Shown piece after piece: positions 53,701-58,649 of a stretch of DNA of 64,000 nucleotides. Positions within the stretch are counted from its first letter, which is position 1. Each line of letters starts with the position of its first letter. The notes beneath the pieces were generated by a model. The model searched no databases, was not told the origin of the DNA, and worked only from the letters and a program-made list of their open reading frames with translations. Source of the DNA: Aporrectodea caliginosa (Eukaryota; Annelida; Clitellata; Crassiclitellata; Lumbricidae); the NCBI GenBank assembly GCA_020284085.1, contig JACEVL010001642.1, forward strand, positions 157,001 through 221,000, given 5' to 3'. A program made the position numbers and the translations under genes.

Positions 53701-54177
53701 TAAAATAATAAAACAAATAATGAAAATTTCATATTCACAATTAGTGCTGTTATTGTTAAAATTAAATTGTTAATTGTTAAATTTAATTACATAGATGTCA
53801 CACCTCTCAGACCCCCACCCCCATGTCACACTTGGTCACAAATTTTCCAACCCCCCTCCCCCTAGGTGTGTGACGTCATTTATGGACGGCCCCCGATGGT
53901 TCCAGTTGAGCGATTCTGATCATCACATTTAAAGCTCTCAATTTTGTTTTATAAATTCACCTTTTTCTCATGACCTGTATGCATTTATTGAAACTTTATA
54001 GATCTTGATCAACCTTGTTCATTTGTAGTGGTGCTTGATCGTAGAACTGACAAGAACTGTGATACAGGACGTTTTGAACTAGTTTTTAAACAGCCTCCAG
54101 TTGGTGAACCTCCAAGTGGGAACATCAATTTGTCCATCCAAGGGAAAAAGATACGGAAGAAGATTTTCAAGAGATGA
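19004..54177 (+). CDS. TTLL3: Tubulin glycylase, TTLL3/TTLL8 type (split gene; exons listed separately)
   Basis: TTLL3-type enzymes ligate glycine to glutamates of tubulin tails in cilia. Fifteen exons encode about 713 residues; one exon is still missing between 22712 and 26232, where phases do not join. Family blocks in order: [13 protein letters not shown] and RKRGWVEK (22604-22712); acidic stretch ending VLTIM; SQVVRN...IVNHFG...[18 protein letters not shown] and [14 protein letters not shown]; an acidic/Ser-rich part; [11 protein letters not shown]; then the TTL ATP-grasp core with [68 protein letters not shown] (metal-binding E and N) and the C-terminal [17 protein letters not shown] typical of TTLL3/TTLL8. 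ATG 19004 has an in-frame TAA just upstream; alternatively 19023 is an acceptor and earlier exons exist. Introns are packed with transposons. No core residue looks lost. Confidence 0.9.
19970..20165 (-). mobile_element. tRNA-derived SINE (decayed)
   Basis: On the minus strand a tRNA-like head (gtgctgcagtggttagcgtg, then a degenerate B box ggtcgcggttaaaatcc) is followed by a body with gtacactgaccgtacactgt. Confidence 0.6.
20205..20420 (-). mobile_element. (AAGT)n-tailed retroelement fragment
   Basis: (AAGT)n tract followed by atattctttattgaaccaat, gaggttgtccgcttgtgg and gcagggagtagggg. The same order occurs at 54364-54560, so this is a dispersed family read as a minus-strand tail. Confidence 0.65.
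20655..20790 (+). mobile_element. L2-like LINE 3' tail
   Basis: gagagcgcctcttaatagtg, gagaggcgctgtataaattt and a degenerate (atac)n tail, matching the LINE tails at 1445-1517 and 46600-46700. Confidence 0.65.
20809..22191 (+). CDS. Non-LTR reverse transcriptase (Jockey/CR1-superfamily), 5'-truncated
   Basis: About 460 open residues. Motifs: [81 protein letters not shown] (catalytic D), [20 protein letters not shown] and [15 protein letters not shown] (catalytic DD). [14 protein letters not shown] replaces the common GVPQGS...GP form, a feature of one LINE subgroup; I do not assign the clade. The N-terminus is missing. The element ends in a 3' tail (gatgatgatgatac) near 22338. The frame is intact, so degradation is limited. 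Confidence 0.86.
   Translation: MNVFYLLDRLHATAEGSDALPAWFLRILAPIIAPILTHLINNSLASSHVPNQWKIAVIHPIPKVPDPASPADYRPISVVPILSRLVERVIVRTYIYPAFQVPPTSENLADQYGFRPTGSTTAALIALLHHITSLLQEHEFVIMVSMDFSKAFDTIRHHTLLEKLGSIDIPDHIFNWLSNYFHDRKHITKFQGEVSSIASINASVVQGSGVGPGSYVVGSADLHPKNRFNILVKYADDTYLLVGSSNIGTAAEEYDHVASWAKTNNLKLNPSKTREIIFSIRGFKASSIPIVIQGAERVDTIRVLGITLSSDMRMTKHTEKVLASSSTSLYALRVLRDHGMSTYALHDVAMATTVAHLMYASPAWWGYASETDRNKLQSMLNRMKRRGFLLSTTPSVVDMSQAADSGLFRAICGESCHVLRGIFPPTQQIKYNLRPRIHNFNLPINDKCNYIPRILFKDTY
22192..22340 (+). mobile_element. 3' UTR and (GAT)n tail of the preceding LINE
   Basis: AT-rich UTR ending in gaattaaacgaa... and four GAT repeats, as expected for a LINE with a microsatellite 3' end. Confidence 0.6.
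22604..22712 (+). CDS. TTLL3: TTLL3 exon 2
   Basis: Acceptor ctcgttttag, then [20 protein letters not shown] and RGWVEKFP, a hallmark block of TTLL3/8/10 N-termini. Donor AAAG|gtagaa, phase 1. Confidence 0.88.
23026..23942 (+). mobile_element. 917-bp non-autonomous hAT element
   Basis: 15-bp inverted termini caggggtggactggg and cccagtccacccctg. A perfect 8-bp target duplication, tccatcat, sits at 23018-23025 and 23943-23950. Both size and C-A-G-G-G termini fit hAT. It carries one ORF (23381-23728). Confidence 0.93.
23381..23728 (+). CDS. Short protein from the N-terminus of a hAT-type transposase
   Basis: 115 residues, ATG start ([20 protein letters not shown]...), basic N-terminus followed by KNLVDLF-like residues and a Ser/Thr/Asn/Gln-rich linker. 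The basic [12 protein letters not shown] pattern resembles the start of ZMYM/TTF-type hAT transposases, before the zinc finger. The ORF stops before any catalytic domain. It could be a deletion product, or a small DNA-binding or regulatory peptide; the first is more likely. Family assignment is an inference from pattern and from the hAT ends. Confidence 0.55.
   Translation: MSDINPKRKCKGGAEKVRDKKLKILGKDGAKCRNLVDLFKATPIQTEDTSSQQTPSASKQPDTNRNDENNQHSVQSVVPTNFIPTLHLENVTEPSELTDNTTLAVSPNKLIYNLS
24760..25012. repeat. Compound microsatellite (GGGAAG)n, (AGC)n, (GAC)n, (AAT)n
   Basis: About 90 bp of perfect (GAC)n followed by about 80 bp of (AAT)n. The polythreonine, polyserine and polyvaline ORFs over it are artefacts. 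Confidence 0.97.
25013..25850 (+). mobile_element. RLE-type LINE, 5'-truncated, longest copy
   Basis: Bounded by (AAT)n on both sides. The 3' end reads cctgagggatccttgatacc then cgggtaaaaaaataaataat and (AAT)n. The same 3' end is seen, inverted, at 4081 and 4466, with diverged forms at 37682, 50930 and 51770, so it is a dispersed family. Confidence 0.85.
25053..25766 (+). CDS. C-terminal part of LINE protein: CCHC knuckle plus restriction-like endonuclease
   Basis: 237 residues, no true start. After [13 protein letters not shown] there is a zinc-knuckle pattern C-x-C-G...G-H-H-G-x-x-C-R-R (residues about 50-72), then [17 protein letters not shown]. Next comes a PD-(D/E)xK-like core: [12 protein letters not shown], then YLAWDATV. 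The tail holds [18 protein letters not shown] and [16 protein letters not shown]. Zinc knuckle plus P-D...D downstream of RT is the layout of R2/CRE-type site-specific LINEs, where the nuclease nicks the target. The RT domain itself is lost by truncation. Clade assignment is inference. Confidence 0.75.
   Translation: MDRARLVAISSPHSADWMMALPIAACGLALDNEAVRVAVGLRLGLALCAPHRCQCGDLVGSEGHHGFVCRRASGRSLRHHAINDIIWRALLKADVHSTKEPAGLFRADGKRPDGATLIPWMGGKYLAWDATVVHTCAVSYIAAGSVGPASVQAANRKIQKYQGLPTSHLFQPVAIETLGPFNPSALDFISELGRRMSFTGGDRRETSFLFQRLSVCVQRYNLVAFNGTFPANPEDEA
25830..25902. repeat. (AAT)n tail microsatellite
   Basis: Interrupted AAT array at the 3' end of the RLE-type LINE. Confidence 0.93.
26232..26328 (+). 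CDS. TTLL3: TTLL3 exon 3 (as placed)
   Basis: Strong pyrimidine tract and acceptor (ctgcttctgctgctgcag). Frame gives [20 protein letters not shown] and ends VLTIM|gtgggt, phase 0. It needs an incoming phase 2, whereas exon 2 ends in phase 1. An unplaced exon of length 3n+1 must therefore lie between them. Confidence 0.75.
26725..26890. repeat. 32-bp tandem repeat, about five copies
   Basis: Unit cgctatctctcagtcactca plus tctcattaagtt. The first copies are identical and the last two diverged (tttgctactt, cccatgaag). Confidence 0.93.
26868..27480 (-). pseudogene. L2-like LINE fragment, endonuclease-RT linker
   Basis: Minus-strand reading shows [69 protein letters not shown], in one frame with a few stops. 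This is the pattern between endonuclease and RT in L2/CR1 LINEs (Y-R-R...I-D...F). Decayed. Confidence 0.6.
27691..27870. repeat. Dispersed repeat, copy 1 (direct repeat with 29040-29275)
   Basis: atatcaaaaccgttttattc, gtttaacgatctgagaaaaa and taactattcgggtactcatt recur in the same order at 29045-29270, with an internal duplication of the last block in the second copy. Confidence 0.8.
27895..28125. repeat. Tandem duplication of about 125 bp
   Basis: Two adjacent copies containing atgctgatatacgggttttg, aatgcacgaaatcataaa and gttctgccgccttctacac. A third, partial copy of the last phrase occurs at 30028-30052, next to LINE pseudogene sequence. Confidence 0.8.
28340..28798. mobile_element. MITE of the ggggccgtcc family (copy 2)
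   Basis: Same termini as 16535-16998. Perfect 3-bp target duplication taa (28337-28339, 28799-28801). Confidence 0.9.
28784..28878 (+). repeat. 95-bp source block of an inverted duplication
   Basis: Covers the last 15 bp of MITE copy 2 and 80 bp of its flank. The exact reverse complement is at 30370-30464. Confidence 0.93.
29040..29275. repeat. Dispersed repeat, copy 2
   Basis: Matches 27691-27870 and contains an extra tandem copy of the agtctccagtaataactatt block. Confidence 0.8.
29395..29575 (-). mobile_element. tRNA-derived SINE (family 1), minus copy
   Basis: Reverse complement carries gagtggccgagtgggttggt, cccgggttcgattcctgg and atcagagattaatttctcgg, matching 3003-3180. Confidence 0.85.
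30040..30900 (+). pseudogene. Decayed CR1/Jockey-type reverse transcriptase
   Basis: Frameshifted remnants that follow the intact RT at 13350-14984: [36 protein letters not shown], then after an insertion [35 protein letters not shown]. Many stops. Split by the 95-bp inserted block at 30370-30464. Confidence 0.8.
30370..30464 (-). repeat. 95-bp inverted copy inserted into LINE pseudogene
   Basis: Exact reverse complement of 28784-28878, located between RT codons that are adjacent in the intact relative. No duplication of the target flanks is visible. Confidence 0.92.
31050..31295 (-). mobile_element. tRNA-derived SINE (family 3), minus copy
   Basis: Minus strand: head ggggcccaatagcgctttgg, B box ggtaccgagttcgagcccc, then cagacatgctttgtaggctgcc-like body and a tail. 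Plus-strand relative at 50229-50395. Confidence 0.82.
31296..32530 (+). pseudogene. RTE-type LINE reverse transcriptase, 3' half, one stop
   Basis: [51 protein letters not shown] (catalytic D), then an in-frame TGA at 31649-31651, then [38 protein letters not shown] (catalytic DD), [18 protein letters not shown], and the RTE C-terminus [20 protein letters not shown] and [12 protein letters not shown]. One point nonsense mutation interrupts an otherwise open frame. The N-terminal half (endonuclease) lies inverted at 32815-34100. Confidence 0.88.
32815..34100 (-). pseudogene. RTE-type LINE, endonuclease and RT N-terminal half, inverted
   Basis: Minus-strand frames give the endonuclease end [57 protein letters not shown], then the linker [34 protein letters not shown], and decayed RT entry ...[36 protein letters not shown] roughly 29-bp tandem duplication near 33785-33840 (tatgtaatccaacttatacc) shifts the frame. 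Two TGA codons lie near the low-coordinate end. It ends within about ten codons of where 31296 begins in element coordinates. Confidence 0.85.
34427..34566. repeat. 140-bp perfect palindrome, no spacer
   Basis: Arms 34427-34496 and 34497-34566 are exact reverse complements with centre taac|gtta. It lies in a TTLL3 intron beside a LINE 3' tail (34570-34655). Confidence 0.96.
34570..34655 (+). mobile_element. LINE 3' tail, (GATTAC)n type
   Basis: gaataagctggtgccctgcg, gagtggcgctttagaagttt and (gattac)n. The same tail design is at 37575-37645, 43188-43265 and 45608-45685. Confidence 0.65.
34915..35043 (+). CDS. TTLL3: TTLL3 exon 4
   Basis: Acceptor ttgattttcttttag, 43 codons in phase 0 from [13 protein letters not shown] to [10 protein letters not shown], donor AAG|gtaatt. 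Aligns with the family block between MSRLVRN and SFTTK. Confidence 0.88.
35485..36420. repeat. 33-bp minisatellite, about 27 copies
   Basis: Unit agcgatgcaagcgataaggg plus gatgcgatttagt, with variants (gaggagg for gataagg; gatgag for gatgcg). A higher-order block of several units is repeated near 35820-35950 and 36010-36130. Because 33 is a multiple of three, long repetitive ORFs appear on both strands; none is a gene. Confidence 0.96.
36649..37100. mobile_element. MITE of the ggggccgtcc family (copy 3)
   Basis: Same termini and core as copies 1 and 2. Flanks are tat and tac, a target duplication with one change. Confidence 0.87.
37682..37735 (+). mobile_element. RLE-type LINE 3' end, tiny fragment
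   Basis: ccctgagggatcctttttta then cctcggggaacaaaaaataa, the diverged 3' end of the family at 25013-25850. Confidence 0.55.
37765..37879 (+). CDS. TTLL3: TTLL3 exon 5
   Basis: Acceptor ttgttgacag, then [20 protein letters not shown] and [17 protein letters not shown], donor TTAG|gtaagt, phase 1. Very typical TTLL3 sequence. Confidence 0.93.
38010..38082. repeat. Imperfect inverted repeat, 5-bp loop
   Basis: ggactacagtttctgctagc and gatctagtag pair with ctactagatc and gctagt...aaactgtggtcc around loop cagtt. It adjoins the hAT-like repeat at 38075-38235. Confidence 0.8.
38075..38235. mobile_element. hAT-like non-autonomous repeat fragment
   Basis: Shares tgtggtccgc, gttcgcgaatgattggtt and attaaattgcat...gcagtgtaaa with 11985-12230. 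No transposase. Confidence 0.5.
38408..38679 (+). CDS. TTLL3: TTLL3 exon 6
   Basis: Acceptor gtttcag. Joined codon gives [20 protein letters not shown], then a Cys/Ser/Asp-rich low-conservation stretch ending [10 protein letters not shown]|gtaagc, phase 0. Confidence 0.87.
39050..39660 (+). pseudogene. L2/CR1-like LINE, start of RT domain
   Basis: [40 protein letters not shown] and [11 protein letters not shown], then after a frameshift [15 protein letters not shown] and [11 protein letters not shown] decayed LINE fragment inside a TTLL3 intron. Confidence 0.75.
40690..40797 (-). mobile_element. tRNA-derived SINE head (family 4), minus copy
   Basis: Reverse complement: tggtcgattggttagagcgc, taagggttcgagcctcgtcc, then cattgtgtagagacc. 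Related to the plus copy at 41404. Confidence 0.65.
41018..41323 (+). CDS. TTLL3: TTLL3 exon 7
   Basis: Acceptor atatttttcacag. 102 codons of variable acidic/Ser/Gln-rich sequence, ending with the conserved helix [13 protein letters not shown] and NEDIDILQE|gtaggc, phase 0. Confidence 0.87.
41404..41635 (+). mobile_element. tRNA-derived SINE (family 4)
   Basis: Head gtggccgactggttagagcg and B box gggttcgatcctcgtcc, body with tgtgtagggaccgtgagcaa. The minus-strand ORF over it is an artefact. Confidence 0.75.
41872..41933 (+). CDS. TTLL3: TTLL3 exon 8 (short)
   Basis: A 62-bp exon: acceptor atatgtttctag, then [20 protein letters not shown] and donor AA|gtatgc, phase 2. It matches the family W-x-x-F-x-x-x-Y block. 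It is the only donor choice that joins the next exon in frame. Confidence 0.82.
42065..42415. mobile_element. MITE of the ccggtgtcacgaaatagag family, left end eroded
   Basis: Nearly collinear with 48796-49135 (cctaaagcatatcccccgga, acgcatcacgatagccaaga, actccatttcgctaaggggg) and ends tctatttcgtgacaccggcc. The left terminus has lost its first bases. Confidence 0.8.
42598..42662. repeat. Near-perfect 65-bp palindrome
   Basis: Arms tgcacatgacttgtagccta... and its complement meet at agt|a|act with two mismatches. Sits in a TTLL3 intron. Confidence 0.9.
42990..43265 (+). mobile_element. LINE 3' end with (GATTAC)n-like tail
   Basis: Decayed 3' sequence ending gaataagctggtttctgcga, cgacgctgtagaaatctcga and ttacgaatacgattacgaat. 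Confidence 0.5.
43269..43337. repeat. (TA)n microsatellite
   Basis: About 68 bp of perfect TA dinucleotide. Confidence 0.97.
43838..43989 (+). CDS. TTLL3: TTLL3 exon 9, start of the ATP-grasp core
   Basis: Acceptor gctttcctgtag. [20 protein letters not shown] then [20 protein letters not shown], donor AGAG|gtctga, phase 1. Contains the nucleotide-binding K-P-G-A-x-S-R-G-R-G motif. Confidence 0.93.
44403..44486 (+). CDS. TTLL3: TTLL3 exon 10
   Basis: Acceptor ccttttgcag. [20 protein letters not shown] then IVIQKYI, donor ATTG|gtaaat, phase 1. Confidence 0.93.
44697..44779. repeat. (CT)n microsatellite
   Basis: About 82 bp of perfect TC/CT dinucleotide. The Ser-Leu ORF over it is an artefact. 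Confidence 0.98.
45060..45118. repeat. Imperfect inverted repeat, 6-bp loop
   Basis: gccgatgagctacctagaaa and tttctaggtagttcgtcggt pair around agccaa. Confidence 0.85.
45600..45690 (+). mobile_element. LINE 3' tail, (GATTAC)n type
   Basis: gaataagctggttccctgcg and gtagtgctttagaaatttgg. Same family as 34570-34655. Confidence 0.5.
45984..46128 (+). CDS. TTLL3: TTLL3 exon 11
   Basis: Acceptor tattttcag. [20 protein letters not shown], then [10 protein letters not shown] and [15 protein letters not shown], donor ACAT|gtaagt, phase 2. Confidence 0.95.
46600..47095 (-). pseudogene. L2-like LINE, RT C-terminus and 3' tail
   Basis: Minus strand reads [20 protein letters not shown] and IFDHLQLAP, then with frameshifts toward the RT end, a phrase close to the WNQLP region at 1330, and the 3' tail gggagcgcctctgattggtg. 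Same family as 1290-1517 in the opposite orientation. Confidence 0.8.
47835..47951 (+). CDS. TTLL3: TTLL3 exon 12
   Basis: Acceptor cttttatag. [20 protein letters not shown] then [18 protein letters not shown], donor CTGAG|gtcagt, phase 2. HLSNNSVQ is the conserved TTL-core motif. Confidence 0.93.
48128..48233 (+). CDS. TTLL3: TTLL3 exon 13
   Basis: Acceptor attgtatag. [20 protein letters not shown] then [10 protein letters not shown]|gtaaga, phase 0. Confidence 0.92.
48350..49708. mobile_element. Long-TIR, Mutator-like non-autonomous element
   Basis: The left end gggtctaggacattacccct and right end (complement) gggagcaggacattaccccc begin long inverted repeats of several hundred bp, each starting with tandem ccattaccccctg units. 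A perfect 9-bp target duplication, atgtttatt, is at 48341-48349 and 49709-49717. Long TIRs with a 9-bp duplication are the mark of Mutator-like elements. No transposase is present. The right arm carries an extra internal copy of part of the arm (two acaaatatattaatataata blocks). Confidence 0.85.
48796..49135. mobile_element. MITE nested in the Mutator-like element
   Basis: Termini ccggtgtcccgtgatattct and (complement) ccggtgtcacgagatagagt. Body collinear with 42065-42415. It sits between the arms of the host element, so it inserted later. Confidence 0.82.
50229..50395 (+). mobile_element. tRNA-derived SINE (family 3)
   Basis: ggggacccgatagcgcattg head, ggtactgagatcgagttacg (degenerate B box) and ggacatgctttgtaggctgc body, matching the minus copy at 31050-31295. 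Confidence 0.8.
50396..50870 (-). pseudogene. L2-like LINE, RT C-terminus and 3' tail
   Basis: Minus ORF 50517-50861 reads [58 protein letters not shown], a textbook L2/CR1 RT end. The tail has gggagcgcttctgattagct and (atga)n. Confidence 0.87.
50915..51060 (-). mobile_element. Diverged RLE-type LINE 3' end
   Basis: (TTA)n tail, then gatccctcaggctctaagaa on the plus strand. Short. Confidence 0.5.
51450..51597 (+). CDS. TTLL3: TTLL3 exon 14, metal-binding end of the ATP-grasp core
   Basis: Acceptor gttgcattgtag. [20 protein letters not shown] then [13 protein letters not shown] and DNVLEDTLK, donor AAAG|gtagta, phase 1. Contains the E-I-N metal-binding motif. Confidence 0.95.
51770..53130 (-). 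pseudogene. RLE-type LINE C-terminal fragment, split by MITEs
   Basis: Minus strand before the insertion: [34 protein letters not shown]. After it: [20 protein letters not shown], then [16 protein letters not shown] residues and a 3' end with agatgagataatattacctc. The same order of motifs as 25500-25750 but well diverged, so a second subfamily. The MITE pair 51994-52916 interrupts it. Confidence 0.78.
51994..52916. mobile_element. Two tandem hAT-type MITEs with one outer 8-bp duplication
   Basis: Copy 1 starts cagggttgccaggtcgtcgc at 51994, copy 2 the same at 52459, and the right end of copy 2 is aaatctggcaaccctg at 52916. The outer flanks tgctgagg (51986-51993, 52917-52924) are a perfect 8-bp duplication. 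Nine bases (atgaaacca) separate the end of copy 1 from copy 2. Confidence 0.88.
53408..53480. repeat. 32-bp tandem duplication
   Basis: tcctgtatactccaaaatct plus tggacattgc twice in a row. Confidence 0.95.
53515..53893. mobile_element. MITE of the ggggccgtcc family (copy 4), left end missing
   Basis: Collinear with copies 1-3 from gaaaaatgacgtcacaaagc to atttatggacggccccc. The left terminus is gone. Confidence 0.85.
54029..54177 (+). CDS. TTLL3: TTLL3 last exon
   Basis: Acceptor tcatttgtag. [20 protein letters not shown] then a short basic tail ending [14 protein letters not shown] residues and TGA at 54175-54177. No consensus polyadenylation signal is obvious in the next 150 bp. Confidence 0.93.
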
Positions 54178-54363
54178 CATTTTTATACTGTGAAAACTTT
54201 ACTTTGAAAGTTCTTACAAATTTCAAAGCATTGTACATATAACACAGAATGTTGTGCTGGAGTCACGTAGTTTAATTAGGAAAATTTGCAATCGTACATG
54301 CTGTTGACATAATTTGCCATTTTACGTATTGCTAGCTATATTTAAAAAATTCAGGATTTTCTT

Positions 54364-54560
54364 TAAGTAAGTATATAAGTAAGTAAGTAAGTATATTCTT
54401 TATTAAGACCAACTACTTATACCACACTTTGGTTTACATGATATTTAAACAAGATAAAGCATCCTTGTCGAAAACGTTTTCCTCGTTAGGTTGTCCACCC
54501 TAGGGATAATTCAGTCGTGTAATCTCAGCCTCATGGAGTAGGGCTGTGGTCTCAACGGTG
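54364..54560 (-). mobile_element. (AAGT)n-tailed retroelement fragment
   Basis: (AAGT)n, atattctttattaagaccaa, accacactttggtttacatg and gttaggttgtccaccctagg, in the same order as 20205-20420. Confidence 0.65.
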
Positions 54561-55962
54561 GGAGGAATGGGTTCAATACATGGCCCTCAAGGTCCCTGAT
54601 CAAGCACAACTGCAAAAAGGCTCCCATCCGCTGTTCTGTATAATTCATAAACAGTCTCAATATGATTTCACAAAAGAATTGTCCTGTGTGACTGCTAACT
54701 GTGAATATACAATGACAATTGACAAAGCATCTAAAATGAATCATAAGGTTCAACTAGTTTGAATACATACGGTGTGTTGTATAATATATACGTATTTTAT
54801 ATTCATACAAATGATACAGAGAGGCACAGCCATTAGCTCTTGAAGACTTTAGCTGACGAGTTTTCCGCTTAGAGCACATTGGAGTAGACAACGTTAAGAG
54901 CCATTTGCACAGTGACAAGTGATAACACAGGACGCTATGAGATGACTGAGTCGGCAGTGAGTGTGAAACCGAAGAATGATTGCATGGAGAGATTGCAAGA
55001 TCATAGGCATATAATTTTCAGGGGTACCCGTATCCTCCACTTTAAGTTCAAGGGTACTGTACCCAACTTTTCTTATCACCATATGGTCGTCACCAGACAG
55101 CCTAACAGGTCATTGGACTGGCTGGCAGGTAGGTTGTAGAGAACTAGGCCCATTTGCAGGATATGGCAGGAAACCCCCCGACTCTCCACGATCCAAATGT
55201 CTGAGGATACAGACTAATGCACAATCTTCTTCCAAAGCGCATATACTTCCCCACACATTACAGACACTGTCACCTGGTACGACCCTCAACCTCCTCAACT
55301 AGCATTAGAAGATGCATTACAAGAAGATGAAACAAACTTGGGATCTAGGTCATTTACATAGTGGTTTATCTATCAGTGAAAGAAACTATGTAGCTTTTAT
55401 GAATGACAAGCACTTGTATGCTTGCTTGATGCTGCGATAGCCAAATAGTTCAGCTCTCTATTGCAGCACAATGTTGTCCATACACTGTGCACCGTTGCAC
55501 CAGTGAGACAAGTCACCTGCTGACTCGTCAGTACGTACAGTAAACATATAATCAAATGACGGACATGCGTAATTTATACAATCCTGGGTTTCACACAGCC
55601 TGCTGACTTGTCGCATCTAGAATAGAAGAAAATTCCTTGCATCTGTAGAAAATTCCATTCAGCAGATGTAAATGATAAACATGCAAATTTGGTAATTCGC
55701 AATTTAAAGTATACAATTAATTTTAAATACATCAATATATAACCAGAATTAAGCAACAACAATGACAACAATGACGAAGGGTTGGTTTTGTTCGAACAGA
55801 ATTTTCAATATCCGGCCACAGGCATGACCCCAATAAATACATCACTTATTACTATATTTAGTATCGTCATTTTGTGCATTTAATTCTGACTAGTAAATTA
55901 ATAAATACGACATAAAATTCATTTCTGTCCTACAGTTTCTACTTCTTAGTTCATCACAATCT

Positions 55963-56034
55963 TCAAATGGTTTTCAGTATTTCTGAAAGGCGTTTGTCCA
56001 GAAGCCCATTAGGACAATGTCTTGCAAGAATACT
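55963..56034 (-). CDS. Unrecognised gene C, last coding exon
   Basis: Minus strand: acceptor ctttgttgtag, then SILARHCPNGLLDKRLSEIL and a TGA. 23 residues in phase 0. The upstream coding exons at 57047 and 61086 also start and end in phase 0, so the chain is consistent. Convergent with TTLL3, whose stop lies 1.8 kb away. Confidence 0.68.
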   Translation of the reverse strand, partial: SILARHCPNGLLDKRLSEILKTI

Positions 56035-57046
56035 CTACAACAAAGTAAAAACAAGGCTGTTTCACAGAATATTTGCATGAATATTCTCATTACACCTTTG
56101 TGTGTCCCAATTATCACAGAACAGCACCAAAACCAAACTGCTGTGCTATGGTGTGTTTGCCTTTGGGGTTTCTGACCTCGGATTCAGAACTTATTTTTGG
56201 CACATGTATAATGTATGTAGCACACAACTATTGAGAGGTTCTTTAAAAGCACTTATATAAAGAAACATCCCAAATACAGGAATATGTACCCATACTAAGT
56301 TTACTTTAATTAGTTTAATGATTCTTTATAATTTTGTGAACATGAATATAAACAAAACAGCATGTAGGACTAAGTAGCCCAAAAGCAATTAGACCAGGAG
56401 ATTTGCACCAGAACTGCATTAGCAGTTGAACGTACAGGAGGTTTCTATATATATATACCCTTCAGTACTTGACTCTATATCAGTCAGCTGATAATACAGG
56501 ATAGTATCGTCATTGTCTGCAGGCACTTTTACACCCTAACCTAAACAAGAGGATTTTGCAACAACATCACAGATCTCTAAATTATTAGCAGAATACCATT
56601 CAGGAAACACCATAGTCTCAGTAATGTTTTTAAAGACAACGTCCAAAAAAGCTCTCAAGGAAACCTTGAAGTATGCATGCATGTATTTACACAATTACTA
56701 TAAGTGCCTCACAAAAGCGCTGGCTGAGCCAACCTAAATGATCTTAAAGTCATCAATCAATAAGCGAATAGCACTCAGATGAGTTCCCGCAAACATGAAG
56801 AACCCAAACAATGGATTAATATCTGCAAGCAAGCATCTAACTGTTCATAAATGATACACTTAAGAAACATGCAGCGTTGTCTTAAATTGATTATAAATTA
56901 TTACCCACTGACCTGACCTTACTACTGTTTGCTAATATAATAGGTTTTATATCATGGTAAGAAATACAACACAGTCTTATATACAAAAAGCCTTGAGTGA
57001 AAATTGTTAAATTCAGTGAAGCCAAATAATAAAAAGTATAACATAC

Positions 57047-57139
57047 TTCCAAGTTGGTTATATAAGCTGAAGAACTCCAAGACCTTTCCTTAAAAAATTT
57101 GTAATCAGGATCATTCTTATAGAACTCAATTAGACGAGT
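57047..57139 (-). CDS. Unrecognised gene C, internal exon
   Basis: Minus strand: acceptor ctgtattgtag, 31 codons TRLIEFYKNDPDYKFFKERS ... AYITNLE, donor GAA|gtatgt, phase 0 at both ends. The charged, aromatic-rich composition and clean splice sites make coding status likely. Family not recognised. Confidence 0.75.
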
Positions 57140-57284
57140 CTACAATACAGAAAAAAATAGAAAGTCAGTTTCAGACACGAGTTAACATGTTCTTTATGCA
57201 ATGACTACAGTACAGTCTTTTATATCTAGTAGTGGAGTGTACAGGAGTTCTATGTATGTATGTATGTATGAGTAGCCTACTTGT

Positions 57285-57490
57285 TATAGCGCCCCTTCAA
57301 GATTTCTACTCAGAGGCACTTCCGACTACAGTGCGGACACTGAATCGGTGTTTCACGCCGAAGTGCATGAGCAATTGTGAGTGAAGCTATTGCCCAGGGT
57401 CCCTACGCAGTGGCTTGAGGTGGATTCGAACCCGCAACCCTCCGGCTGCAAGGCACCAAACATACCCCTACACAACCGCACCCCAAAAAA
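57285..57490 (-). mobile_element. tRNA-derived SINE (family 2), minus copy
   Basis: Reverse complement: ggggtgcggttgtgtagggg head, gggttcgaatccacctcaag B box, tagggaccctgggcaatagc, and a LINE-like tail with ggcgctataacaagtaggct. Matches 3184-3418. Confidence 0.85.
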
Positions 57491-58254
57491 AATGGAGTTG
57501 CTCCATTTCCTTTTCTTACGCTGTCAGCTGGCAATGAACCAGGTCCAGGTCCTGAATATCGGGTCAGTGCATTGCAGGACATGTCATTTACTTCACAAAT
57601 TATACTGGCACTACCTGTGCGAATTATCAGGGACTAGACATCATCATGTGCAAAAAAAACTGCATTTAAATGGGATAACACTGAAGCGACCTAACATATG
57701 CTCTAACTAAACCCACACACAGTACAGCTATCTAAAAGAATGCGAGTATAATGATCTCCTTTTTGATTCGGATAATTCTATATTTTAATTGTATACATTT
57801 TTTTTATGATGCTACATGTATCAGACAGTTTGATAATAATTACTTGCCAGCATCAAAGTAAATTGAACAGCTGTGACAGAAGAGCCACTGTCAGTCATTA
57901 CAGTGAGCTACCATGAAATGCAATGTAATCTAATTAGTAATTTATATAGCACCGCTCACAGTAGTGCTCCCAGTGTGAGAACCTTGAGAGAAGAAATAGG
58001 TTTTAAGAAGAGAGAGAGAGATGAAGACAATGATCCAGAAAGGAAAGTATCACGCAGAGTAAAGGGAAGGGCATCCCATAATCACCTTTCGCTAAACTCT
58101 TCCAAAACTCAACTCATTTGGTTTGGCACACCCCAACAATTTCTGAAAATTGACTTTTCACCTAGACTAATTTGGAGATATATCTTCCATATCTTCATTT
58201 CACTTAGCAAAATTAAAATGTTATAACTTATTTAATGTTTAAAACAAAACAAAT

Positions 58255-58640
58255 GCTGCTAGATTAATAGCATGCCTACCACACTACTCTCACATTTCTA
58301 CCTTCATGTTTGAACAACTGTAAATGGCTTCCTCTCTTTGCAAGCATTAAATTCAAAATCCTCATTCTGGTCTTCAAAGCACAACGGGATCTTGCCCCAA
58401 AATATGTAGCTGATGTATTCTGGCCTCTTTCAGCCTCCTCGCATCGTTCACTCCGCTCTTCAAACAGACTTGATCTTTTAGTTCCTCATACTAGAACAGC
58501 TATGGCTCAGTCCCAGTGCTTTACCTCAACTCTTAAAGACGCATTTTTCAGCTGTTTGATGGCCACGTGTTGAGCGCTTCTGAGAGAGACTCTTAAGTGG
58601 CGCTTTATAAATGTTTTGTTACATTACATTACATCAATTG
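58255..58640 (+). pseudogene. L2-like LINE, RT C-terminus and tail
   Basis: KWLPLFASIKFKILILVFKA, DLAPKYVADVFWPLSASSHR and LRSSNRLDLLVPHTRTAMAQ, then a 3' tail gagcgcttctgagagagact, ggcgctttataaatgttttg and (attac)n. Confidence 0.8.
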
Positions 58641-58649
58641 GTCCCTCTC

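Noticed and set aside
57381..57710. Plus-strand ORF of 109 codons
   Set aside because: Its first third is the reverse of a SINE, and the rest shows no domain or splice signals.
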